From positions 40,650,791 to 40,660,790 of the forward strand of contig NC_091553.1 in assembly GCF_042767895.1 (NCBI RefSeq): 10,000 nucleotides of DNA, given 5' to 3'. The notes below the pieces were generated by a model. It worked only from the letters and a program-made list of their open reading frames with translations, did no database searches and was not told the origin of the DNA. Made by a program: the position numbers and the translations under genes. Of this stretch, positions 1 to 10,000 are shown one piece after another; positions within the stretch are counted from its first letter, which is position 1, and the number at the start of each line of letters is the position of its first letter. This stretch comes from Penaeus vannamei. Taxonomy: Eukaryota > Arthropoda > Malacostraca > Decapoda > Penaeidae.

Positions 1-1129
<1,129 letters not shown>

Positions 1130-1190
<61 letters not shown>
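1130..1190. repeat. (TA)30 dinucleotide microsatellite
   Basis: 61 bases of uninterrupted TA alternation between TTCGG and TGTTGC. Long TA tracts are self-complementary and can extrude as cruciforms under supercoiling. Confidence 0.97.
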
Positions 1191-1195
<5 letters not shown>

Positions 1196-1576
1196 CATGA
1201 TGTTAAAAGACGACTTCATCATCATTTATCACCATTACGTGACGTCATTTTTCTTACATGAAGCAACTCATCCTTTGCCTGCATCCTTATGGTTTCTCGG
1301 TCTGCTGACTGCATTAAGAATCCTGCAATCAAAAGTCCTAATCCCCCCCCCCCTACCATGAGCCCCTCCTCGAAATAACATCATCCGAATCTTTTCCGAA
1401 TAGGCTCTTTGGGGCTACTTAAAATTAGCATTTACGACAACTGCGACGTCAAAACTGTAACTGTAAATCCTTCTGAAAGAAATTAAAGTCATAATTCTGT
1501 AGCAAGAAAACAGTCGAAGGAGAAAAAATCTCTGCTGATGCATTCTCATTTATGTCGCACCGCGGCATTGTTCTTG
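1191..1576. other. Unique island with a palindromic CRE-like site and C11 run
   Basis: About 385 bp of mixed composition. It contains the palindrome TGACGTCA at 1240-1247, a second GACGTCA at 1445-1451 and a C11 run at 1343-1353. No open frame or RNA gene stands out. It could be intergenic, intronic or regulatory; the sequence alone does not decide. Confidence 0.55.
1240..1247. promoter_or_regulatory. Palindromic CRE-type motif (TGACGTCA)
   Basis: An exact match to the palindromic octamer bound by CREB/ATF-class bZIP factors, in the context ATTACG-TGACGTCA-TTTTTC. An 8-mer is expected by chance every few tens of kilobases, and no promoter or gene is visible next to it, so function is only a possibility. 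Confidence 0.25.
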
Positions 1577-1616
1577 CTTCTCTCTCTCTCTCTCTCTCTC
1601 TCTTTTTCTCTCTCTT

Positions 1617-1647
<31 letters not shown>

Positions 1648-1736
1648 TGTTCTCTCTCTTTTTCTCTCTCTTTCTCTCTCTTTCTCTCTCTCTCTCTCCC
1701 ACTCTCTCTTCCTCTCCCCCTCACTCTCTCTCTCTG
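1577..1736. repeat. Imperfect (CT)n block with an internal 56-bp duplication
   Basis: Pyrimidine-only apart from a few positions, mainly CT alternation broken by TTT and TTTTT runs. The TTTTT landmarks at 1603-1607 and 1659-1663 are 56 bases apart and are followed by the same order of CTCTCTCTTT blocks, so the tract grew partly by duplicating a 56-bp segment. The right end (1698-1736) is more degenerate. It faces the GA block at 1817-2272. Confidence 0.95.
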
Positions 1737-1816
1737 TTTTTATTTCTTCTGGCTGTGCCCTCGAAGCCTTGAACTGTGACTATTTCTTGTTCTTAAGAAA
1801 ATTTCAGTTATATTGA

Positions 1817-2272
<456 letters not shown>

Positions 2273-2374
2273 CAAGTGGCAGTCCATGGAAACTTTTCCC
2301 TCCTGTTGTCATGTTCTTTTTCTTGAGGCGCTCATCAAGGTCTTCCAAAAAAGCTCGCAGATGAGGCCGAAAAA
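2273..2374. other. Short non-repetitive island between purine tracts
   Basis: About 100 bp of balanced composition set between two purine-rich repeats. On the minus strand it is open in the frame reading RPHLRAFLEDLDERLKKK and then NMTTGGKSFHG (about 2283-2369), unlike the surrounding polymer. I do not recognise it. It could be a small exon, a relic of an older element or chance. Confidence 0.4.
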
Positions 2375-2660
2375 AGAAAGAAAGAGAAAGGAAATAATGA
2401 AAAAAGATAAACAAAAAGTAATGAAATTGAGTGAAAAATAAAGAAAAAATTATAATTTAAGTGTAAGAAAAAAAAGAAAGAAGAAAATTAACGTAAACTA
2501 CGAAATAAAACCAAAAGTAAACGACGAAAAGAAAAAAAAGAGAAAAATAACGTAAACGATGAAAAGAAAGAAAGCAAAATAACAGAAAGGAAAAAAAGAA
2601 AATAAAAAAGAATAAGGAAAATAGACATCAAAGAAAGAAGGAAAAAACTAAGTTCTACAG
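2375..2660. repeat. Degenerate A/G-rich tract with a roughly 30-bp substructure
   Basis: A-rich purine sequence dominated by GAAA, GAAAA and AAAAAG words. A motif close to GTAAACNACGAAA appears around 2493, 2517 and 2552, spacings of about 25 to 35, which suggests an old decayed tandem duplication. No gene is supported; the stretch lacks balanced codon composition in any frame. Confidence 0.75.
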
Positions 2661-3060
2661 TTACTCCTGCAATTTTCCCCCCGACCTCGACGATTTCCCC
2701 CGTGACCTCCTGATGACCCTAGCGAATTCAGAACGCAGAAAACGTAAAAAAAAAAAAAAGAAAGAAAGAGAGAGAAAGAAAAAAAATCCCGAAAAATGTC
2801 GTCACTTCCAAACAGAAATCCACCCTCGATAAAAAAAAAAAAAAATCCCAGGTAATCGCCCCCGTTATTGCCTCAAGGTCACTCGCAAGTTAAACCCCGC
2901 GTCTCCGTCTAACAGAGTCATAGATCATGTGGCATAATGCGTTTAGTTTTTGCTCGCGATGAAATGCTGAATAATCATCCCTAATGCACGCAATTTGATG
3001 GTTATGCGGCTGCGTATGCAACGGGGTAATTAGAGGAGAGCAAAACCTTATATCATATCA

Positions 3061-3063
<3 letters not shown>
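2661..3063. other. Unique island with A-runs and scattered factor-like motifs, no gene seen
   Basis: About 400 bp that includes A14 at 2746-2759, a GAAA-type run to about 2787 and A15 at 2831-2845. The part from 2846 to 3063 is balanced in composition and free of tandem repeats. It holds TCAAGGTCA at 2873-2881 and TAATTA at 3027-3032. No exon-like open frame, tRNA or transposon end was found. Confidence 0.55.
2873..2881 (+). promoter_or_regulatory. Extended nuclear-receptor half-site (TCAAGGTCA)
   Basis: An exact match to the YCAAGGYCR consensus known for monomeric nuclear receptors of the FTZ-F1 class in arthropods. It lies in one of the few non-repetitive parts of the window, near a homeodomain-type TAATTA core at 3027-3032. 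A single 9-mer is weak evidence and no target gene is visible. Confidence 0.2.

Positions 3064-3145
<82 letters not shown>
3064..3145. repeat. (AT)41 dinucleotide microsatellite
   Basis: 82 bases of uninterrupted AT alternation between CATG C and TCTTTTC. It directly abuts the minisatellite that starts near 3150, so the two repeats are contiguous. Confidence 0.97.
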
Positions 3146-3147
<2 letters not shown>

Positions 3148-3149
3148 TT

Positions 3150-3450
3150 TTCTAATAAATAATATTTCAATAACAGGTTATCGCTTCATTTTTCTTTCTT
3201 TCTTCTTGAATAAATAATATTTCGATAAAAGTTTATCGCTTCATTTTTCTTTCTTTCTTTTTCAATAAATGATATTTCGATAAAATGATATCACTTCAGT
3301 TTTTTTTTTCTTTCTTTCTTTTTTAACAAATGATATTTCGATAAAATGATATCACTTCAGTTTTTTCTTTCTTTCTTTCTTTTTTAATAAATGATATTTC
3401 GATAGAATGATATCACTTCAGTTTTCTTTTTTTTTCCTTCTTTCTTTTTT
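3150..3450. repeat. Five-copy 55-61 bp minisatellite
   Basis: The core ATATTTC (AATATTT or GATATTT) begins at 3161, 3216, 3271, 3332 and 3393. Spacings are 55, 55, 61 and 61. Each unit reads AATAAATRATATTTCRATA, then a variable stem ending TATCRCTTCA, then a T/CTTT tract. Units 1-2 carry the ATCGCTTCAT version; units 3-5 carry GATATCACTTCAG and a longer T/CTTT tract, which accounts for the longer period. The last unit ends in a pyrimidine tract at 3421-3450 and the copies then stop. Increasing similarity among units 3-5 points to recent expansion from that side. Confidence 0.93.
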
Positions 3451-3453
3451 AAG

Positions 3454-4692
<1,239 letters not shown>

Positions 4693-4713
4693 CACGCGAT
4701 CCACGGAAAAAGG

Positions 4714-4720
4714 TGACTCA
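4714..4720. promoter_or_regulatory. AP-1 type motif (TGACTCA)
   Basis: An exact match to the heptamer bound by Fos/Jun-class bZIP dimers, 27 bp after the end of the TA repeat. Heptamers of this kind occur often by chance and no promoter is visible. Confidence 0.2.
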
Positions 4721-4989
4721 TGCACCCGAAGCCACAAGTACTCACACGAGAGAAAGTCGAGGAAAAAAAACAAAAAACAGAAAACGAGAAAGCCTCAGAC
4801 AACAAAAAGAAAACGAGGACCCGAAGAAGATGGGAAGAAACCCCCCTCGGCGGCGGCACAGGCTCCTTAACCCCGAAAAATGGGAAAAGCCACAACCGGC
4901 GCCACCATCACGGATTTTCCTAACGGGGAATGCGAGGGGTGAAATCTGGAGAGAGACCCGCCCACTTAAGAGGCCCGGAGTACGTGTCT

Positions 4990-4999
4990 GGGGGCGGGG
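4990..4999. promoter_or_regulatory. GC-box (GGGGGCGGGG)
   Basis: A perfect Sp1/KLF-type GC-box in a CpG-containing GC-rich patch, followed at once by ATAAGATTA, which includes a GATA-factor-like AGATTA/GATAAG core. This is compatible with a promoter or enhancer, but no transcript start or gene is visible. Confidence 0.25.
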
Positions 5000-5423
5000 A
5001 TAAGATTAGAACGTGTCGTCCGTCGGGAACCCGCGCTGAAAAATTTGTAATTAATTTCGGAAGACAGCGTGCTATTTACCTTAGCTATTTTCTCCCGCTA
5101 ACTAGAGGATGCGGTAGCTATGATTACGGTTATTACGCGTGTTATTGATAAACAGTACGGGCGTGCAGGTAGTTGGCCTCACCTAATGAACGTTTATATG
5201 TAAATATGAACTTCCCTCCGAAGGAAAAGTCTCGTCGGTTAGTCTTTTAGCACGGAAGGTACGGGGCTGCGAAGGGCGACGCCTGTGCACCTTAAAGAGA
5301 GTCAGATTGGCATCGTATCTACATCAGCGTACTCGGACAATAACCCAATCAATATTCAATAATCAGAGTCACTTCCACGGCAATTACCACTTTGCAGCCT
5401 CGAACAACCAGGGGCGGAGACGC

Positions 5424-5474
5424 GCATAAGGGTCATGATACTACGCCACGGACCCTACCAAATGGACCTTATGC
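5424..5474. repeat. Imperfect inverted repeat, 10-11 bp arms
   Basis: GCATAAGGGTC at 5424-5434 pairs with GGACCTTATGC at 5464-5474 with one bulged G. The spacer of about 29 bp carries a further GACCC at 5451-5455 that could pair with the GGGTC of the left arm instead. It could be a small hairpin, a relic of element ends or chance. Confidence 0.45.
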
Positions 5475-5658
5475 TTATTCCCTTTTGCTCCCTCGCGCCC
5501 ATACTCGCGAGCTCCCACATTAAAACCCAGAGCATCTGATATACGACAATAACAAGGGGGAGAAATCTATAAGGAATCCTTTAATCAGATGGAACGTGCG
5601 GCCCTTTAAGCCAGAGTTTCTCGGCTTCGATAATTATCCAAAGGTCAAAACCACTACG

Positions 5659-5820
5659 GAAAGAGGAGGAAGAAGAAGAAAAAAAAAGAGAAGGAAAAGG
5701 AAAAAAAACAGAAAAAGAAAATGAAAAAGAAGAATAAAAAAGAAGAAGAGGAAGAGGAAGAAGAAGAAGAAAAAAAGAAAAAGAAAATGAAATAAAAAAG
5801 AAGAAAAAGAAAAAGAAGAA
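5659..5820. repeat. A/G-rich GAA-type tract
   Basis: About 162 bases of almost pure purine made of GAA, GGAAGA and AAAAAG words, with a few T residues (AATGAAA, AATAAA). The motif AAAGAAAATGAAA occurs twice (from about 5716 and 5777), giving a decayed internal duplication. The end of the tract shares a 16-bp word with the tract at 8767-9031. Confidence 0.9.
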
Positions 5821-6020
5821 TCAACAAGCATCAAACCTAATCCACGAACTGATTAGACTTTCCTTCTTGTTGTTGTCCTTGCCTAACGAACCGTGGAACT
5901 CGAATCGCTTCAGAACCCGAGGACAGAAATTGAATTGTCTCTCCCCTTCGGTGCCATGACCTGGTCTTATCAAAGGCGACAGCGAGGTCAAAAAAACAAG
6001 CAGAAAGTGAGGAAAGAAGA
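5821..6020. other. Short unique island between two purine tracts
   Basis: About 190 bp of balanced composition. On the minus strand an open frame (reading RPGHGTEGERQFNF and on to a stop at 5821-5823) continues from the purine array into this island; on the plus strand a different frame is open too. I recognise neither and see no convincing splice boundaries. Confidence 0.45.
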
Positions 6021-6292
6021 GGGAAGGAGAGAGGGAGAGGGAATGAGAGAGGGAGAGGGAATGAGAGAGGGAGAGGGAATGAGAGAGGGAGAGGGAATGA
6101 GAGAGGGAGAGGGAAGGAGAGAGGGAGAGGGAAGGAGAGAGGGAGAGGGAAGGAGAGAGGGAGAGGGAAGGAGAGAGGGAGAGGGATGGAGAGAGGGAGA
6201 GGGAAGGAGAGAGAGGGAGAGGGAAGGAGAGAGGGAGAGGGAAGGAGAGAGGGAGAGGGAAGGAGAGAGGGAGAAGGAAGTAGAGAGGGAGA
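6021..6292. repeat. 18-bp minisatellite, about 15 copies
   Basis: The unit GGGAAKGAGAGAGGGAGA begins at 6021, 6039, 6057, 6075, 6093, 6111, 6129, 6147, 6165, 6183 and 6201. A 2-bp GA insertion in the 6201 unit shifts the next starts to 6221, 6239, 6257 and about 6275. Four adjacent units (6039-6110) share AATG where the others have AAGG; the 6183 unit has ATGG. Because 18 is a multiple of three the plus strand reads as a six-residue repeat (REGEGM or REGEGR), but this is a by-product of a purine repeat. Degenerate units continue to about 6358. Confidence 0.95.
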
Positions 6293-6359
6293 GAAAGGAG
6301 AGAGGGATAGGGAAGGAGAGAGAGAAGAGGGAAGAGTGAGAGGGAGAGGGAAGGAGAGC

Positions 6360-6691
<332 letters not shown>

Positions 6692-6695
6692 AGAG

Positions 6696-6935
6696 ACAGA
6701 GATATAGGTAGATAAATATACAAATCAAATGACAGACGGATAAACTGAGAAACAGACCAATACATGTAGATATATAGATAGATAAATACAAAGTAAGTAG
6801 AGAAGTAAAAACAGACATAGACACACATATACATAGAAAGATAGAGATCAAAAGATAGTCATATAGATAAACAGATAAAATAAACAAAAAGATACACAGG
6901 GATGAAGAGATAGAAAGAGAGGAAAATAAAAAGAA
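6696..6935. repeat. Degenerate GATA/GACA tetranucleotide array
   Basis: Words of the type AGATA, GATAAA, AGACA and ACAGA recur over about 240 bp without long perfect runs, the pattern expected of an old GATA/GACA tract eroded by point mutation. Long open frames on the minus strand read through it but have only low-complexity composition. Confidence 0.8.
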
Positions 6936-7342
6936 CCACAGACATAGTAAGCAACCGTGATTGCGCAGCCTGTGACAAGATTTCATCCAGCGACAAACAA
7001 ACCACGCCCCCCCTTACCCCCCACCCCCAGCTCACCTAGGATCCCTGCCAAGCCACGCCCACCGCCCTCGGAATTTACGGTTCTGGGTTGACCTCTCTTT
7101 GAACCCTTGTCTTAGGTCGTTATGGCGGAACGCTGGGGCATATCCTGTATTCGCTGTTCGATTCACTATTTCCGATCATTTGTTAAGAACCGCAGATTAC
7201 TTATCATATTTAAAGTTATGACTGCATATTTATAGTCGGGGAAATTTTGACTCGATAAGTATTTGCTGATTACTGTCTCTGAGTTCTAAATATGGGATGA
7301 AATGAATTCGGGGACGTACATGTGTACGTTCATGTATGTATG
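6936..7342. other. Unique island with a C-rich segment, no gene seen
   Basis: About 400 bp between oppositely oriented GATA and TATC arrays. 7001-7068 is very C-rich with two CCACGCCC words (7002-7009 and 7053-7060) of the kind bound by KLF-class factors and a run of C7, C6 and C5 tracts at 7007-7028. From 7080 to 7320 the sequence is balanced. A GTTCGATTC at 7156-7164 resembles a tRNA B box, but no cloverleaf forms around it. Confidence 0.55.
7007..7028 (-). other. C-tract cluster with G-quadruplex/i-motif potential
   Basis: C7, C6 and C5 tracts separated by TTA and A. The minus strand therefore has dense G tracts long enough to supply four G3 runs. Folding is plausible but not certain because only three separate tracts are present. 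Confidence 0.5.
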
Positions 7343-7668
7343 TGTATAACCCTCTATCTATCTACGGTTAATTTGTCCATACTTATCTATCTGTCTATCT
7401 ATACATACTTATCTATCTGTCTATCTATACATACTTATCTATCTGTCTATCTATACATACTTATCTATCTGTCTATCTATCTATCTATCAATCTATATCT
7501 ACCTACCTATCTTTTTATTTATCCATCTATGTATCTATCTATCTACCGTTTATTTAGCTATACTTATCTATCAGTCTATCTTTCTATCTACTTATCTATT
7601 TATCTATCTATCTACCTACCTATCCATCCATCTATCTATCTATCCATCTATTTAATTTATCTCTATCA
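7343..7668. repeat. TATC tetranucleotide array with a 26-bp higher-order unit
   Basis: Mostly TCTA/TATC with CTGT, TACC and TTTA variants. In the left part the landmark ACTTATCTAT begins at 7381, 7407, 7433 and 7459, spacings of exactly 26; each unit consists of TCTATCTGTCTATCTA followed by TACATACTTA. The 26-bp period is not a multiple of four, so the unit was duplicated as a block. The right part (7483-7668) is degenerate. The Tyr-Leu-Ser-Ile polymer it encodes is a by-product. Confidence 0.95.
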
Positions 7669-7789
7669 GGTCTAACCACCTTTCTATCTACATTATGTAC
7701 ATGTCAAATGTGTGGATATTCATCTCAGTGTATGTACACGCATATAAACACTCACACACTAATTCATATAATCTAGATACTACAGCAAC

Positions 7790-8241
<452 letters not shown>

Positions 8242-8560
8242 TTCTTTAATATAATATAATTATTTTCTTATTCTTTAATATAATATAATTATTTTCTTAT
8301 TCTTTAATATAATATAATTATTTTCTTATTCTTTAATATAATATAATTAGTTTTCTTATTCCCTAATATAATATAATTATTTTCTTATTCTTTAATATAA
8401 TATAACTATTGTCTTATTCTTTAATATAATAAAATTAGTTTTCTTATTTTCAAATATAATTAGTTTTCTCATTATTTAATATAATATAATTAGGTTCCTT
8501 ATTCTTTCATATAATATAATTAGCTTGCTTATTCTTTAATGCAATATAACTGTTTTTTTC
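8242..8560. repeat. 29-30 bp AT-rich minisatellite, about 11 copies
   Basis: The landmark TTCTTTAAT or a variant begins at 8242, 8271, 8300, 8329, 8359, 8388, 8417, about 8447, 8472, 8502 and 8532. The period is 29 or 30, with one 25-bp unit. Each unit has TTCTTTAATATAATATAA then TTATTTTCTTA (or TTAGTTTTCTTA). The first units are nearly identical; divergence rises to the right, with GCAATATAAC in the last. This polarity suggests expansion from the left end. The array is bounded by T13 on the left and T/C-rich sequence on the right. Confidence 0.95.
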
Positions 8561-8766
8561 TTCTTACTATTTTTTTTTTCTATTCCCTGTCATCATATTT
8601 GATATATAAAAGGAAATTGATGATACACCTGAGAGGCTGGTAATAATTGAACTCGATAACTTATCATCCTCGCTAACCTGTTGATTAAATTAAATAATTT
8701 TCATCACCGATTTATCAAGCTGACATCAATCATCACCGACCTTTTAGTTACATCTTTGCCTAAACA
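8561..8766. other. AT-rich unique stretch, no gene seen
   Basis: About 200 bp without a supported coding or RNA feature. TATATAAAAG at 8603-8612 matches a TATA-box consensus, but no initiator (TCAGT-like) lies 25-35 bp downstream. ATCA/TCATCACCGA words recur at about 8700 and 8731. Confidence 0.5.
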
Positions 8767-9031
8767 GGGAAGAAGACGAAAAGGAAGATAAAAAAAGAAA
8801 GAGAAGCACAAAAGCAAGAGAGTGAAAAACGTAGAGAAAGGAGAAGAATGAAAAAGAAAGAAGAAAAAAAGTAGAAAAGAAAAGAGAAAGAAAGAAGAAA
8901 CAGAAGAAAAGGATGAAGGCGAAGAAGAAAGGAAGAAAAAACAAAAGAGAATGAGAAAAAGACGAGGAAGAGGAAGATGAAATAAAAAAGAAAGAGTAAA
9001 CGAAAAAAAGAAAAAGAAGAATGAGAAAAAG
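8767..9031. repeat. Degenerate A/G-rich GAA-type tract
   Basis: About 265 bases dominated by GAAGAA, AAAGAAAG and AAAAAG words with scattered C and T. It shares the word ATGAAATAAAAAAGAA (8977-8992) and an ending AAAAAGAAAAAGAAGAAT (about 9004-9022) with the tract at 5659-5820. The open frames through it on both strands are low-complexity. Confidence 0.85.
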
Positions 9032-9066
9032 CCCACCTTCCTCAAAAGGACAATAGCGTCGCGGCG

Positions 9067-9112
9067 TTTTTTTTTTTTTTTGTGTGTGTGTGTGTGTGTG
9101 GGGGGGGGGGGG
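9067..9112. repeat. Compound T15(TG)10G12 locus
   Basis: A T15 homopolymer (9067-9081) passes directly into TG alternation (9081-9100) and then into a G homopolymer (9100-9112). The three units share bases at their junctions. The G run alone could form a quadruplex. Homopolymer lengths in such loci are often unreliable in assemblies. Confidence 0.9.
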
Positions 9113-9237
9113 TATGAGAAGAAGGTAGAAAAATGGCGGTTCTGAACCGAAATCAATGGTGCTTTTAGGCCGTGCGTGATGTCGGATGATACGCAATGAA
9201 CAAAAAAATGATCAAAATTTGCATGTCGGATGTCAAA

Positions 9238-9290
9238 ACAAATAAATAAATAAATAAAATGAATAAATAATAAACAAATAATAAAAAAAA
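9238..9290. repeat. (AAAT)n tetranucleotide array
   Basis: AAAT/AATA words run from 9238 to about 9282 with a GAAT and a CAAA variant and end in A8 (9283-9290). It is a short, slightly eroded tract. Confidence 0.85.
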
Positions 9291-9344
9291 TCTTGAGATA
9301 TTAGATAGTACTAAATGCCCTGACTTATAAAAGAATGAGTACAG

Positions 9345-9475
9345 GAAGATTGATAGATAGATAAACAAACAGACAGAGAGATAAAGTGATAGATATGCAT
9401 ATAAACAGACAAACAGACAGACAAATAGACACATACATACCAACATACATATAAACACACACACATACACTCATA
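9345..9475. repeat. Degenerate GATA/GACA/CATA array
   Basis: GATAGATAGATA at 9349-9362 passes into AAACAGACAGA words and then ACATACATA and ACACACAC words. It has the same style as the array at 6696-6935. No gene is supported across it. Confidence 0.8.
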
Positions 9476-9785
9476 AACAACAAAACATACATCCTTCCAT
9501 CCCCTAGAATCCATGCAACTGTTCAACACACTTCTCCTCCTCTCTCTTCTCCTCCTTGCACACTCTCTTTCTCTCTCTTCTCTTCCTTGCAATTGCCTCC
9601 CTCCGATCACGATGCAAATGTCTCTGCAACGCAACGTATTCCCCCGAATCGACCGCATTCATACCACCGCCGCTGGAATCCCCTGAGACAATATTTACCT
9701 TTTTCAACGCGCTGTTCTCTCGCCAAGATTTGCTGTTTCGGTTCGTTGTTTGTTGGTTGGCTTGCTGTTCGGAGGTTGAGGGAGG
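9476..9785. other. Unique island with a CT-rich segment, weak exon candidate on the minus strand
   Basis: 9530-9603 is CT-rich with two copies of a CTCTCTTCTC-CCTTGCA arrangement 30 bp apart (9542-9560, 9572-9590). 9604-9785 is balanced. On the minus strand a possible acceptor (TTGTCTCAG, its AG at 9684-9683) opens a frame that runs to a stop at 9504-9506; see findings. The plus strand frame through the same bases is open too but has no ATG at its start. Confidence 0.4.
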
Positions 9786-9889
9786 GAGGTTGATAGATGG
9801 AGGGATTGGGAGATGGGTTGAGAGATAGACAGGTAGTTGGAGAGACTTATGGAGCAATTGGTAGACAGATAAGTAGTTAGCTATGTATA

Positions 9890-9892
<3 letters not shown>
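9786..9892. repeat. Degenerate GATR/GGTTGA-type region
   Basis: GGGAGG, GATAGATGGA, GAGATAGACAGG and TAGACAGATAAG words recur over about 100 bp and lead into the TA tract. This looks like an eroded tetranucleotide array, more degenerate than the two GATA/GACA arrays. Confidence 0.6.
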
Positions 9893-9966
<74 letters not shown>

Positions 9967-10000
9967 TGTATGTATGTATGTATGTATGTATGTATGTATG
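9893..10000. repeat. Compound (TA)n(TATG)n array, cut by the window edge
   Basis: TA alternation at 9893-9939 passes without a gap into perfect TATG repeats from about 9936 to the last base (about 16 copies). The array continues beyond the window, so its true length is unknown. Confidence 0.97.

Noticed and set aside
7121..7175. tRNA gene or tRNA-derived SINE (GTTCGATTC resembling a B box)
   Set aside because: The sequences on either side of the putative T loop do not pair, the A-box match upstream is imperfect, and no acceptor stem can be formed.
8603..8612. TATA box (TATATAAAAG)
   Set aside because: The match is good but the surroundings are strongly AT-rich, no initiator lies 25-35 bp downstream and no open frame follows.

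Overview
This window looks like non-coding nuclear DNA from a eukaryote with an extreme load of simple-sequence repeats. I see no complete gene, no tRNA or rRNA, no CRISPR array and no recognisable transposase or reverse transcriptase. The mix of very long pure dinucleotide tracts (GA, CA, TA), degenerate GATA/GACA and TATC tetranucleotides and A/G-rich tracts resembles published decapod crustacean genomes, penaeid shrimp above all. That assignment is inference from repeat style alone; no conserved gene supports it. Adding up the listed repeat intervals gives about 4.2 kb, roughly 42% of the window.

Layout. 1-187 is unique flank, followed by a pure (GA)68 tract at 188-323. 324-1129 is unique sequence, then a (TA)n tract at 1130-1190 and a unique island at 1191-1576 that carries a palindromic CRE-type site. 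A (CT)n block (1577-1736) and a long GA/GAAA block (1817-2272) face each other across 80 bp. An A/G-rich tract (2375-2660), a unique island (2661-3063) and an (AT)41 tract follow. A five-copy 55-61 bp minisatellite (3150-3450) ends at a GC-rich island containing a weak candidate terminal exon (3454-3543). Two same-orientation (CA)n(TA)n compound microsatellites (3873-4059, 4554-4686) enclose an AT-rich island. The longest unique stretch is 4687-5658.

The middle holds a GAA-type tract (5659-5820), a short unique piece, then about 660 bp of almost pure purine: an 18-bp minisatellite (6021-6292) followed by (GA)n and a G-quadruplex motif. A GATA/GACA array (6696-6935) and a TATC array (7343-7668) sit in opposite orientation around a C-rich island. 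The right side has a (CA)52 tract, an island with EGR/KLF-like motifs and repeated GGATCC sites, an eleven-copy 29-30 bp AT-rich minisatellite (8242-8560), another A/G tract, a T15(TG)10G12 compound locus, more GATA/GACA, and (TA)n(TATG)n running off the window edge.

Open reading frames across the repeats (Arg-Glu, Ser-Leu, Thr-His or Tyr-Ile polymers) arise because dinucleotide repeats lack stop codons; I do not call them genes. There is no set of genes here that works together. The interest lies in repeat architecture (nested higher-order periods, facing inverted blocks, non-B DNA motifs) and in a few unique islands that could hold exons or regulatory DNA.
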